From Rosa chinensis (Eukaryota; Streptophyta; Magnoliopsida; Rosales; Rosaceae), in the NCBI RefSeq assembly GCF_002994745.2, contig NC_037090.1, positions 16,728,001 through 16,792,000 on the forward strand: a stretch of 64,000 bases of DNA, given 5' to 3'. The notes under the pieces were generated by a model. The model saw nothing but the letters and a program-made list of their open reading frames with translations. It was not told where the DNA came from and made no database searches. Below are positions 1-10,676 of the stretch, piece by piece (within the stretch, counting starts at the first letter, position 1; each line of letters opens with the position of its first letter). A program made the translations under genes and the position numbers.

Positions 1-252
1 GTTCATGATTCTCAATCTGTATGGTTCATACACTTTGCTGGACATAGAAGTTTAGAAAGGAAATTTCGTTCAATTCGTCTTATTTTAGATGGGAGGCAAA
101 CTTGTAATCAATGTATTGAATCACCACATCTGCTAGAAAATGTGTATGTTTGGTTTGGGTTTCAATGGTTAGTTACCCAATATGAAGTTGAGCTTCATCC
201 TTCTTTTTGGTTTGAGTATCACCACATAATTGATACAATGATACTGATATAA
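1..252 (+). CDS. Open frame entering from the left edge, unknown product
   Basis: Frame 1 is open for 83 codons from the first base to a TAA at 250-252. It has no ATG near its start, so if real it is the 3' end of a gene cut by the window edge. The peptide is rich in Trp, Phe, His and Tyr and I recognise no domain. The stretch could equally be chance, or a relic like the other decayed genes in this part of the window. Confidence 0.22.
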   Translation, partial: VHDSQSVWFIHFAGHRSLERKFRSIRLILDGRQTCNQCIESPHLLENVYVWFGFQWLVTQYEVELHPSFWFEYHHIIDTMILI

Positions 253-639
253 TAGGAATTTGCTAATCTAGAAGAGTTTATTCTACAATTGCTGATTTAA
301 ATGAATTTTTGTGCATTATTAAAATATTGTTCGCATTACTGAGGACTTCTGAAAAGAAAACTCAATCATTTTCTCCTTGTGCTTCTAGGAAACTCAATCA
401 TAAATAAGAAAAATATAAGGCGCGTTGTGGAGATTTGATTAAATATCAGTTTACCTCAGAATTCCTCTATTTTTAAAGTTTTAAGACAGTGTAATGAACC
501 AATAATGAGGGTTCACAAAGCGCACCTTGCATTAGATCAAGGTCAAGCTTCAAATGAGCCAACCTCTATAATCAATACTCGGAAGGTTTAGGCTTTTGAA
601 TAGAATCATATAATTTTTTTTTACCTATTTGAATAAATT

Positions 640-830
640 GAGTTTAAATTTTTACTATAATTAATAAAATTCATCTAAAGGTTGATAATGTGCCACGTCA
701 TTTAATGAGGATAATAAAACAAATAATGGTAAATAAAGTGCCACACCAAAAAACATTGTATCATTTTCTTAAGAAGTCTCATTCCAATTATTAAACTTCA
801 ATTAGCATTTTTTTGAGATTTTTTTTTTGA
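640..830. repeat. Dispersed AT-rich repeat, copy 1
   Basis: Shares phrases such as 'aataaagtgccac' and the run around 'tttaatgag' with 9130-9350 and 16090-16260. The three copies lie at the borders of units 1 and 2, so it looks like part of the ancestral duplicated segment and not an independent mobile element. The rest of 253-1265 is AT-rich with no coding signal. A faint homology to 16440-16560 begins near 1025, just upstream of the small membrane-protein gene. Confidence 0.45.
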
Positions 831-1265
831 CAAATAGTTTTGAGAATTATTTAGATTTCAGTCCATTTCTTCTTCTTCTTCCTCCTCCACTTTATTTTTT
901 TTTTTTTCTCATCTGCAACTTCTCACTTTGTTCAATAATCAATACCCTACCATGAGAAATTGCCTCCAAAGGGATCCTCCACCATCTATTTGTAGACACA
1001 ATTGGACGTTGATTTTGATTTTTCTATGGCAGACTGGAGAATACCAGGGTTGAGATTAAACCCACCATACATTAAAAATTAAATATTAATTTCATGGTTG
1101 ATTATCCCCGCTTCTTTGTTGCGCTCCTCCTAATTAAGGTTGAGATTATGAATATCCGTTCGACATGACTCTTAATCCACAATTAGAAGTTTCCAGAATG
1201 CAGTGCCAGATCACCACCCATTTCATAAACAACTCCATGCCAACCACCCCAGTCCCCAGCAAACC

Positions 1266-2366
1266 ATGCCTCTCAGAGCCGGTGACGAAGACCTGACGTC
1301 AGCAGACAAGGCATCGACGAAAATTTTGGTCGCCTGTGCGCTCTTCCTTGCGATTTGGCTCTTCTCCGATCTCGACAAGGTTGATGAGTTTCTGGACGGC
1401 ACAGCTCTGCAGAGGGTGTTGGCCATTTACTTTGTGTTCATCACACTTTCACTCTGTGCAGCTGTGCTTTCGTGATCTTCAACACCATGGTCTTGGCATA
1501 TTATCTCCCACTCGGCTCCACGACCCTAAGGTTCTCTTCTTTATTTGATTTCATTAGTCTGAAATTTATGTTTTTGAGCCTCTATGGATTAATGTGCAAG
1601 CAGAAATTGACTACAGAATAGTGATGGACATGTTGAATGGCCCCATTTGGTAGCCCATATGGGAAAGCTCCATTCTACTATGAATGACGACGCCTTTCGT
1701 TTGAGGCTTATCAGTGAATAAATACAACCCAAAATTGTTATAGAACAGATGGTGGCATCAGCCATATATTGTAGATAAGCCTAGACAAAATGTGACATAC
1801 CCATTGAGCCAATTAATGAACTGGGGAGGATAGGGAGAGCGTTGTGGACCTTTGGGAAGGAAAACCCATTAGAGAATAGAGACCCTCGCTTTGATTGGAA
1901 AGGAAACTCAGGTATTGACTATTGAAGGGTTGGCCAGAATATGTAGGTAGCATTCTGTAAACGGACTAGGTGAGAGTGATCTCTAACCATGAACCAGGCT
2001 GGTCATTCTCATTTAGAGCCTGAAAGTTCTATTGATGTAATTTGGTTCTGCATTCTCTGTTTACTGGTAATTGCAAGTCTCCTGTTTTCGTTTATTAGGT
2101 TTTAACCAAAGTAACATGCTATTCTCTTTCTCCAAATCTGCTGTATTGGTGTCGATTGCTGTTATTCTCGTTTATTTTACACCCAACTTTTCTCTTCTTC
2201 TGTTGTCTGCTTTTATTTTCTCTAGCTGAACTATAACGAGGGATGCTCTTATGTGATATATAGTTATTTTTAGTAACTCTGGAGAGCTTTGATCCCTTGC
2301 AGGATAATAATCTGGTTCTTGTATCTTTGTGGAACTTTTTACTACGAAATTGCAATTTCAACTTGA
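1266..2366 (+). pseudogene. Small two-exon membrane-protein gene, unit 1 copy (frameshifted)
   Basis: Paralogue of the intact gene at 16689-17773. The shared upstream phrase 'agaatgcagtgcc' and the ATG context 'accATGcct' set the start at 1266. Exon 1 would end at a GT donor after 1530. Exon 2 (2303-2366) has the same 64-bp length, acceptor 'ttgcag' and terminal TGA as the paralogue. Exon 1 is 265 bp, which leaves phase 1, whereas the exon 2 frame needs phase 2. The ATG frame therefore stops at a TGA near 1473-1475, while the frame that joins exon 2 reads on for about 20 further codons. This is a net one-base frameshift. The peptide has two hydrophobic stretches. Function is unknown, and the copy is probably dead unless splicing differs. 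Confidence 0.55.
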
Positions 2367-2507
2367 GGTATGTCTGGTAATTGTTAATTTGGCCATGATA
2401 GTAATGAAATCCTTCCAACAAGGGATGATAATGAAATGTGTCCTCCAGCATGTCATGTCCAAATTTCAGCTGTAATATTAATATTTCAGCATGTGTGTGG
2501 TCTTTTG

Positions 2508-2984
2508 TGATGCAAAACAGATAGCAGCCCAATTTGAAGAACAATTGGATCGTGCTAAAAGAAGAAAACGAAAAGTGACTAGTAGACGCGAAATGGGCTT
2601 CCGGAGTCCGATTGTGACACACCTTACCTTTCCGGAAAGGGAATCAAGCCAGAAATCAAACTCGTGGCTTTGCCACGATCTGTGGCCTTTTTCGGGCTTC
2701 CGGGGTCGTTTAGGGCCTCAAAACTGCATTTTTCTATTTTTCGGCGTTTTGGTTTTTCTAGTTATTTTCGGGTTGTTTTCGTTTTTATCCATGGGTTTTA
2801 GGGTTTCATTGTTAGTCGCCCTAGGGTTTATTGTCTTATAAATAAGCCGCCTTAAGGCTGCAGAATGCATCTTTTCATCTTTTATCAATAAAATTGGGAT
2901 TATTCTCTTTTATCTCTGGTGGACTCCAGAATCCTTTGCTTAGGTTTATTGCTGGTAAACCTAGATATCAATCCGTCTGCGTCA
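2508..2984 (+). repeat. 5' LTR of the Gypsy element
   Basis: 477 bp, beginning TGATGC and ending GCGTCA, repeated at about 6733-7197. A TATA-like 'cttataaata' lies at 2835-2844, followed by the expected short R/U5 region. The primer-binding site 'tggtatcaaagcagg' starts at 2987 and differs by one base from the usual plant initiator-Met-tRNA match. Confidence 0.92.
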
Positions 2985-3034
2985 GGTGGTATCAAAGCAG
3001 GTTTTCCCTGTCTCTCCTATTTACCTTGGTAGCA

Positions 3035-4315
3035 ATGGGTGAAGTTACAAAATCAGATATCGAAGCTCTCACATCAGCTTTTACCGCTGCCATCAACACC
3101 ATGAACAATCGGATGGACCAGCAGATTGGAAAAATTCGTGGGTTGTTGGGAGAGAGAAACAACCACAACAACAACGATCGGAATAGAGGCAGGGAAGGAG
3201 GCCAGCGAGTTAGGGCTCCACGTAGAGAGGTTGTTGTTCATACTTCAGAATCTGAGTCTGAAGAAGAGATCGTGCAATATGAACCTCAAGGACAAGCTGA
3301 CCAAAATTACAAAGTCAAGGCCGAAATTCCTTTCTTTTCGGGCAACTTGGGTGTAGAAGATTATCTAGATTGGCAGCTTCAGGTGGACAGGTTCTTTGAG
3401 ATTATGGAAGTTCCTGAACACAAGCAGGTTAAGCATGTTGCATGGAGATTGAAGAGTACTGCTGCAGTTTGGTGGAATAAATTGCAGAATACTCGAAAGA
3501 AGCAGAGGAAGCAGGGTGTTAAAACATGGCGAAGAATGAAGCAGCTGATGATGGAGAGGTTCTTGCCAGACGATTATGAGCAGATGTTGTACAGGTTGTA
3601 TATTGAATGTGTCCAGGGAACTAGGACAGTGGCTGATTACACCGCTGAGTTCTTACGCTACTCAGAGCGTAATGAATTAGGAGAAACTGAAGGGCAGAAG
3701 GTGGCTCGCTATGTCAGTGGGCTGAAGCCTTCCATTCAGGAGAAAATCGGGTTGCAAACTGTTCATACTATGGCAGAAGCTTCAAACCTAGCATTGAAGG
3801 CAGAGTTGTTAGAGAAGCCTTCACGAGCTTCTTCTTTCCAGAGATATAACTACCAAAGGAGCACAGATTTAGTAAACGCCTCAACTGACAAGGGTAAACC
3901 CACACTGCAGAAAACAGAAGGTGCTTTTAGGGCTTCCAATCCTCATTTTAAAGGGACTAGGAGTTCTAGTGGTGCTCAAAACAGGGCCCCGAACCAGAGG
4001 CTTAATAATCCTTATGCTAGGCCTACAACAGAAGTTTGTTATCGATGCAACAAGCCTGGTCATAGATCTAATGTATGCCCTGAGAGGAGAACTGCCCTTA
4101 TAGATGATTATGATGAGGATGAAGAAGAAGTTGGAAGAGATGGCGATTATGATGGGGCTGAGTTTGCGGAGGAGGAGTCTCCTGAGAAGGTTAATATTGT
4201 GTTGCAGCGGGTTCTACTATGTCCTAAAGAAGAGGGGCAGCGGCGCAATATTTTCAGGTCACTTTGTTCCATTAATAACAAAGTGTGCAATTTAATTGTG
4301 GATAATGGAAGCTAA
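3035..4315 (+). CDS. gag: Gypsy gag with zinc knuckle
   Basis: The ATG at 3035 is the first one downstream of the LTR and primer site. An upstream in-frame ATG-like start at 2894 lies inside the LTR and is unlikely. The protein binds and packages element RNA in virus-like particles. The retrotransposon gag core is visible around 'WWNKLQ' and the following Trp/Leu-rich helices, preceded by an acidic Ser/Glu segment. A CX2CX4HX4C knuckle (CYRCNKPGHRSNVC) lies near the C-terminus. The frame continues into the protease motif 'DNGS' and is cut there by a TAA at 4313-4315, so this stop is a lesion in a gag-pol fusion and not the natural gag end. Confidence 0.85.
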   Translation: MGEVTKSDIEALTSAFTAAINTMNNRMDQQIGKIRGLLGERNNHNNNDRNRGREGGQRVRAPRREVVVHTSESESEEEIVQYEPQGQADQNYKVKAEIPFFSGNLGVEDYLDWQLQVDRFFEIMEVPEHKQVKHVAWRLKSTAAVWWNKLQNTRKKQRKQGVKTWRRMKQLMMERFLPDDYEQMLYRLYIECVQGTRTVADYTAEFLRYSERNELGETEGQKVARYVSGLKPSIQEKIGLQTVHTMAEASNLALKAELLEKPSRASSFQRYNYQRSTDLVNASTDKGKPTLQKTEGAFRASNPHFKGTRSSSGAQNRAPNQRLNNPYARPTTEVCYRCNKPGHRSNVCPERRTALIDDYDEDEEEVGRDGDYDGAEFAEEESPEKVNIVLQRVLLCPKEEGQRRNIFRSLCSINNKVCNLIVDNGS

Positions 4316-6732
4316 GAAAATTTTGTAGCCAGGAAACTGGTGGAGTATTTGCAGTTACCTACGCAGCCTCATGAGACACCTTATTCCCTAGGGTGGGTCA
4401 AGAAAGGTCCACAAGTTCGAGTTGTTGAATCCTGCAAAATACCGGTATCCATTGGTAAACATTATAAATATGAAGTTTTGTGCGACATTATTGATATGGA
4501 TGCTTGTCATATTTTGTTTGGACGACCTTGGAAATATGATATGGATGTGACTTATAAAGGCAGGGACAATGTGATGTTGTTTATGTGGAATAACCATAAA
4601 ATTGCTATGGCTCCTGTGTGTCAATTTGAGAAATCTGGTGTGAAGAAAGGGGAGAGTTTCCTGACCTTGTGTAGCAGTGAACTTGAGATGGAGAGGGCCT
4701 TTAAAGAATCTGAGGTTTTCTGTCCAGTGGTGATAAAGGGGTTGTTGTCTGCAGAAAAGGAAGAAGTGGTGATCCCCAAGGAAGTGCAGGACATGTTGGG
4801 GGAATTTGAAGAGTTGATCTCGGATGAGTTGCCCAACGAGCTACCACTTATGAGAGACATTCAACATCAGATTGATTTGGTGCCTGGAGCTAGCTTGCCA
4901 AATCTGCCACATTACAGAATGAGTCCCAAGGAGAATGTGATTTTGAGATAGCAGATTGAAGACTTGTTGAAAAAAGGGTTCATTCGAGAGAGTATGAGTC
5001 CTTGTGCAGTTCCAGTCCTCCTTGTTCCTAAGAAGGGCAATCAATGGCGGATGTGTGTTGATAGCAGGGCCATTAATAAGATAACTGTGAAGTACAGGTT
5101 TCCTATTCCTCGTTTGGAAGACATGCTTGATGAGCTAGAAGGTTCCAAAGTGTTTACTAAGATAGACCTTCGAAGTGGATTTCACCAGATTCGAATCAAG
5201 CCAGGGGATGAATGGAAGACAGATTTTAAGAGCAAGGAAGGCTTGTACGAGTGGATGGTTATGTCATTCGGGTTGTCTAATGCACCCAACACTTTTATGA
5301 GCCTGATGAACCAGGTTCTTCGCCCTTTTATAGGTTCCTTTGTAGTAGTGTATTTTGATGATATACTGATATATAGCATGACCAAAGAAGAACATATGGT
5401 GCACTTGAAGCAGGTTTTGGGAGCTTTACAGGAGAATAAACTGTACATCAACCTGAAAAAATGTACATTCTGCACCAGCAAGTTATTATTTCTGGGATTT
5501 GTGGTTGGGAAAGAAGGCATTCAGGTTGATGAAGAAAAGGTACGAGCTATAAGAGAATGGCCAGCTCCAAAAACAGCTTCTGAGGTGCGGAGCTTTCATG
5601 GTTTAGCTACCTTCTACATGAGGTTTGTGAAGAATTTCAGTACCATTACTGCCCCTATTACTGAATGTTTGAAGAAAGGCAAATTCCAGTGGGGAGAGGA
5701 ACAAGAGAAGAGTTTTTCTTTGATCAAGGAGAAACTTTGTACTGCACCAGTTCTCGCTCTTCCTAATTTTGATAAGGTTTTTGAGGTTGAATGTGATGCT
5801 AGTGGCGTGGGAGTAGGTGCTGTATTGTCACAAGAAAAGAAACTAGTAGAATTCTTTAGTGAAAAGATGAGTGAAGCTCGTCAGAAGTGGAGTACTTATG
5901 ATCAAGAATTTTATGCAGTGTTCCGAGCATTGAGGCAATAGGAGCACTACCTGATTCAGAGAGAATTTGTACTGTTCACGGATCATCAAGCCTTGAAGTA
6001 CCTTAATAGTCAGAAAACTGTGAATAAGATGCATGCAAGGTGGGTGAGTTTTCTGTAGAAATTTCCTTTTGTGATTCAACATAAATCTGGTAGTCTTAAT
6101 AGGGTGGCAGATGCTTTGAGTAGGAGGGCTTCCTTGCTGGTCACCTTAGCTCAGGAGGTTGTGGGGTTTGAGCTCTTGAAGGAGTTGTATGAGGAAGATA
6201 CTGATTTTAAGGAGATCTGGACCAAGTGCAGTAGCAATAATGCAGTTGCAGATTTTTATGTGAATGAAGGGTATTTATTCAAAGGCAATCGGCTATGTAT
6301 CCCTAGTTCTTCATTGAGAGAAAAACTGATTAGAGATCTGCATGGAGGGGGTTTGAGTGGACACTTGGGCCGAGACAAAACTATTGCTAGCCTTGAGGAG
6401 AGGTGTTTCTGGTCACAGTTGAAAAAGGATGCAGGAACTATCGTGAGGAAGTGCTACACCTGCCAGGTTTCTAAGGGTCAGTCCCTAAACACAGGACTTT
6501 ATCTTCCTTTACCTGTTCCTGATGATATTTGGCAGGATCTTGCTATGGATTTTGTGCTGGGATTACCCCGTACCCAAATAGGTGTGGATTCTGTGTTCGT
6601 GGTAGTTGACAGGTTCTCTAAGATGGCGCACTTTATAGCTTGTAAGAAGACTGCTGATGCGTCCAATATAGCCAAACTGTTTTTCAGGGAGGTAAAAGTG
6701 ATTACCTGGGTCGTTGGCTTAGTGATTCCTTC
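4316..6732 (+). pseudogene. pol: Gypsy pol: RT, RNase H and partial integrase, with premature stops
   Basis: This region continues the gag frame. It holds the rest of the aspartic protease, then reverse transcriptase with the catalytic 'YFDDILIYS' near 5350-5380 and RNase H starting at '[11 protein letters not shown]'. It then has the H2C2 integrase zinc finger around 6345-6465 and the first part of the integrase core (MDFVLGLP), carrying the first catalytic Asp. Stops in the same frame sit at 4949-4951, 5939-5941 and 6056-6058, each TAG. Homology ends about 6690-6730, so the second Asp and the Glu of the DDE triad, plus any chromodomain, are missing. The region is non-functional as it stands. 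Confidence 0.9.
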
Positions 6733-7197
6733 TGCATCAGATGACAGCCCAATTTGAAGAACAATTGGATCGTGCTAAATGAGGAAAACGGAAAGTGACT
6801 AGTAGACGCGAAATGGGCTTCCGGAGTCCGATTGGGACGCACCTTACCTTTCCGGAAAGGGAATCGTGCCAGAAATCAAATTCGTTGGTTAGCCACGACT
6901 TGTGGCCTTTTTCGGGCTTCCGGGGTCGTTTAGGGCCTCAAAACTGCATTTTTCTATTTTTCAGCGTTTTGGTTTTTCTAGTTATTTTCGGGTTGTTTTC
7001 GTTTTTACCCAAGGGTTTTAGGGTTTCATTGTTAGTCGCCCTAGGGTTTATTTTCTTATAAATAAGCCGCCTTAAGGCTGTAGAATGCATCTTTTCTTAT
7101 TGATAATTGAGATTATTCTCTTTTATCTCTGGTGGACTCCAGAATCCTTTGCTTAGGTTTATTGCTGGTAAACTTAGATATCAATCTATCTGCGTCA
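6733..7197 (+). repeat. 3' LTR of the Gypsy element
   Basis: About 465 bp matching 2508-2984 with roughly 20-25 substitutions and a few small indels. The first 15-20 bases differ from the 5' LTR, so the internal deletion may have clipped the very start. It ends TGCGTCA at 7197, followed by the second 'ttttg'. Confidence 0.9.
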
Positions 7198-7672
7198 TTT
7201 TGAGTTTTAGCCATGTGAAGTAATAATGAAATTGGAATTCTATAACAAAACGTAGACAACGGTTAATAGAGACTACATCTGATCTACACAATTCAATGAG
7301 GTTCCCAAGTTGGCTATTCTACGGGAGATGTTTACTAGATTAGTGTTCAAGTCTAAATGATTATCTATCATAATTGAGTGGTTATTTTTATGTTGTTGCA
7401 TGTAGTCATACGTTTTTTTACCATGCTTCTCTTATTGTAGCGGATTCTATGATATGCTTTGGCAATTGGAAATTTTGGGCACTATTTATTTTTTCTTTTT
7501 TTTTTTAATTTCGGGTACTCTCTTCATTTGCATGACAATTATATTGGACTGTGTTTCAGGGTCTGCAGGGGTTTGCAATTTTGCTAGTATCTTCTAGGAA
7601 AAGATGGGCTAGAAGCGAGAGATGTCGATTTGGTTTCTTTCTGGTTTATTTAGTTTCAACATGCTCATCTAT

Positions 7673-7701
7673 CATTCTCAAAAAAAAAAAAAAAAAAAAA
7701 A
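7673..7701 (+). mobile_element. Minimal LINE-like insertion: 'cattctc' plus poly(A)
   Basis: The 15-bp direct repeat 'aacatgctcatctat' (7658-7672 and 7702-7716) flanks only seven bases and about 22 A. Unit 2 has a single copy of the target around 18297-18312. This is what an extremely 5'-truncated target-primed insertion should leave. The tail 'ttctcaaaa' resembles the 3' end of the LINE ending at 60829. Confidence 0.72.
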
Positions 7702-7949
7702 AACATGCTCATCTATGTTAGTACTCCAGTAGTTTGGACTTTTTCTATTGTCACATCAGTCTAGCTTTAGCTTCTCTTTCTTTTGGCACGTCTGTTGACC
7801 AATTTCTGGTAATTTTTGGCAATACAATGTATGTTACTAGATTTGCTTATTTCCATCTGATGACAGGGGAGCACCTTTTACTTTTCTTGCAAAGCAAACT
7901 AGCTATGGTGAGCCAAAGTCATCCCAATTGCCAATCTCTGTTACTCTTG

Positions 7950-8990
7950 ACTGTGTAAAAGACTAACATGCCTCCTGGTAAAAAATGTTGGAAGGGTGAA
8001 CAGATGAGTCCACCAATCAAATTAACTAGAGCTATATATGCATAATCCTTGCTATATACTAATGTTGTTGGCCTATGCTTCACCGCATTTTGGGTGTTAA
8101 CCGGACCCCAAATGAGTAATGACGATCCATCTCCATGTTGAAGGCAGCTTCTGTAAAAAAATCTGCCTCTCCCGTCAACCAAGTTATAAACACCAATTTT
8201 CCTAGGTGTTACTTGGGTATGTGCCCCGGAAGTATAGCGCGCAGATACAGATTCTTCCACCTCCAAGTCCAAGAAACATGTCGTCATCGTCCGTCGTCTT
8301 TGACTTGGTGAGCTTAATTGGGCATTGAAATCGAGATGCTGGTTGCACTGGATTCTTGCGGAAAGCGTACAAACACCATCTGATCTCCAATACTATTCAT
8401 CTTCACCCATTTAGGATCAGAACGTACTACTTATTATCTACCTTGAATGGCAAGGAAGCATCACATGCATTCGTTCAAAACCATTACAAGCTCACCTCCT
8501 GTAGAGCACCACATAAAGGATACATGCTGAGAATTTTCCTTGAACACCTGCCTAATATTATAAATGCTTAGCTCCCAAGCTCTTGCAGTCCGTAATATTT
8601 TCTTTCCCTTGTAAGGAGTATTATTCTTACTTGTGCCTTGATCAAGGATAGAAAGCAAGAAGCCAAGATTATGCATGTCAAATGTTACGCGCGCACCCCA
8701 CTGAGTATTGCACTATTGCTTGCCATCGTCGATCTTGGAACTTGGTTTCAGCCAGAAGATCATCAAGCCTTTCTGATAAATGCAGTCCATGATTCATCAT
8801 TTGGCCTGCAAAACTTAGACTCCTTATATTTATTTCGTGTTGTAATTGCAGCCACAATGCAGTTGGAACATCTTGGATCTGCGGAGGCCACAGAGGTCGT
8901 GAGTATGGTGTCCGGAGCTTTATATGATCAACTTTCATTGGGTTAAAGAAATAACTGCGGCACCTCTGAGAAAATATATTATATATATAT
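7950..8990 (-). pseudogene. F-box/DUF295 gene relic, unit 1 copy
   Basis: Colinear with the minus-strand relic at 19760-21122 but without the F-box end. On the minus strand, different frames give pieces typical of plant F-box/DUF295 proteins: 'CIVAAI' followed by a 'FCRPN' segment, a 'STGGELVMVLNE' segment, 'MFLDLEVEESVSARY' and 'KIGVYNLVDG'. Frame changes and stops separate them. Such proteins act as substrate adaptors in SCF ubiquitin ligases, and this copy cannot encode one. Homology to unit 2 continues to about 9110, where an AT-rich repeat replaces the N-terminal part. It lies tail-to-tail with the small membrane-protein gene. Confidence 0.6.
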
Positions 8991-9129
8991 ATATCCCATC
9001 CACTCATTATCAACCAGCCATCAACAGCACCTGATCATTTTATACGTCCCCTTCTGAAGCATTTGCATAAGTTATATATATTTTCTCTTGGACACGTAAT
9101 GGTGTACTGTCGTCACTTGGCGAATTAAC

Positions 9130-9350
9130 TAACTAGCTCAATTAGTAAAACTCATCAAAAAGTTGATAATATGTTATGTTAATTAATGAGACAAATAAAA
9201 CAATATTTGATCATGTGCTGCGTTATATACTGAGGCAATTAAACGATAGTTAATAAAGTGCCACAACAAAAGTATGGTATTATTTTCTAAAGAAATCCCA
9301 TTCCAATAATGAAACTTGAATTACCATAAAATTTTACATTATTTTCTTTA
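9130..9350. repeat. Dispersed AT-rich repeat, copy 2
   Basis: Second copy of the repeat at 640-830, recognisable by 'aataaagtgccacaacaaaa' and the following 'cccattccaat' phrase. It marks the right border of unit 1. I see nothing else in 9000-9430 apart from a short TA run at 8970-8993. Confidence 0.45.
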
Positions 9351-9430
9351 TTTTTGGGGTTTACAGGATATGATTATCACAACAAGACACGAGCTAAGCC
9401 TTTCATTAGGCACGTTTTCAAGTTCATAAC

Positions 9431-9648
9431 TGTTGAAGGAAAACCTAATTTGTGTTTAGCCCAAACTCTAGGTTACTTAACCTAGTGGTAATATGATTTA
9501 ATTAGAAGGATCTAGAATCCTAATCAATGTAGAATTACTTTCCTTGTATGATTGAGATTCTATGCATTGTAATCCTCTATATAAAGAGGCCCCTATTATC
9601 AATGAGAATACACAGCAAATTCCTCTCAAATTCAGTTTCTCTACAACA
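9431..9648 (+). repeat. 5' LTR of Copia element 1
   Basis: 218 bp, TGTTGAAGG...CTACAACA. TATA box 'ctatataaagagg' near 9578. It is followed by 'cgttatcagcacgaag', a plausible primer-binding site that is not the standard full Met-tRNA match. Confidence 0.92.
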
Positions 9649-10676
9649 CGTTATCAGCACGAAGCCCTAACCCTGAAGCCCTAAATTCGTAGCCTTCAAA
9701 TCCCAGAAACCTCCGCCGCCCACCTTGAAGATCTCAACTCCAGGAGTCCAGAACCGGCGGCCCCACCCCCTGAACCGGCCGGCAAACCACCGAACCGGCC
9801 ACCAGAAGTAGAAAAAGTCCCTCTGCCCGGTTCAAAGCCTTCCTCACCACCTCCTGCAGCCATACTCGACCACCTGCAGCGTCTCCACCCCAGAAACCCG
9901 GAACCGGAAATTTCATCACCAGAACTGGCCAAAATTCCACCGAACCGGCCACCGGAATCCTCCTAACCTGAACCGGCAGAAGAAGAAAAAAAAAAGGACC
10001 TGTGCAGCCCACCTGCTGCAGGCCCAAACCCATAGGTTGAGCCCACGTGCAGCAGGCCCCAACCCAAGCTGCCAAGCCGCCAAGCCGCCAACCGATCTGC
10101 CACGTCAGCAACCTGCCATGTCAGCACATCCGGTCAACGTCAACTCCGGTCAACCACAGCCGGCGACTTTTCCGGCCAACTTCCGGCCACTTTCCGGCAA
10201 CTTCCGGCCAATTTCCGACGACTTTCCCGTCAGCTACAGTCTGACCGCCGCTACAGTAACTTCCGGCGACGATTTTTCCGACCATCTTTTAAGGTAATTT
10301 TTTCTAAAAGTTCCCGTTTTTGTGAAGTTTTTCAATTCCTTCTTCTTTTCTCGGGAACTTCCAAAATCCCTTCTTCTACCCCTCTTTCTCTACATAGGGG
10401 AGACCAAAAGCAGAACTGTGGGGGTTCGAGCTTACTCCAAGCTTGGAGCTTGTAGAGTCCTCCAAACTTAGAGTTTGTTGAGAAGAAAACGATCGACCAC
10501 ATACATCGTTATTTTGATCTAATCCAAAACCCCTCTTGGAATCGGATTTTCTTGGAAGCGACTACGCTCAGAAAATTCCTAATTTCTTGGAAGCGACTAC
10601 ACTAAGAAATTTAATAGTTTTTCGTGGTAGCATTTTTCGCTCTGAAACTAACCCTAATCTTGTGTTGTTTTTCAGG
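9649..10676 (+). other. Untranslated leader of Copia element 1
   Basis: A 1-kb GC-rich leader. It has a degenerate 'aaccggcc' repeat series at 9750-9960, a 'ttccggcca' series at 10150-10280, and a tandem duplication of 'ttcttggaagcgactac' at about 10549-10610. It ends in a pyrimidine-rich 'tttttcag' directly before the gag ATG. That resembles a splice acceptor, so the leader may contain an intron. Antisense frames here are by-products of GC-rich repeats. Confidence 0.6.

Larger units (their letters stand above)
2508..7197 (+). mobile_element. Ty3/Gypsy LTR retrotransposon, internally deleted
   Basis: The element is bounded by a 5-bp target duplication 'ttttg' (2503-2507 and 7198-7202) and has TG...CA termini. 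The two LTRs are about 5% divergent. A methionine-tRNA-type primer site follows the 5' LTR, and gag and pol run in one frame. Comparison with unit 2 (17871-17930) shows the empty site inside an intron of the unit 1 small gene. Pol order is protease, RT, RNase H, integrase, which is the Gypsy arrangement. Sequence is lost from within the integrase core up to the start of the 3' LTR, including any polypurine tract. Four in-frame stops interrupt the polyprotein. The copy cannot be autonomous. Confidence 0.93.

Noticed and set aside
2119..2622. A 167-codon minus-strand frame
   Set aside because: It spans the second exon and intron of the unit 1 gene and crosses the Gypsy border, with no family resemblance.
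9696..10111. Overlapping minus-strand frames of 78 and 125 codons
   Set aside because: They lie in the GC-rich repeated leader of Copia element 1, have Gly/Val-rich low-complexity products and no family resemblance.
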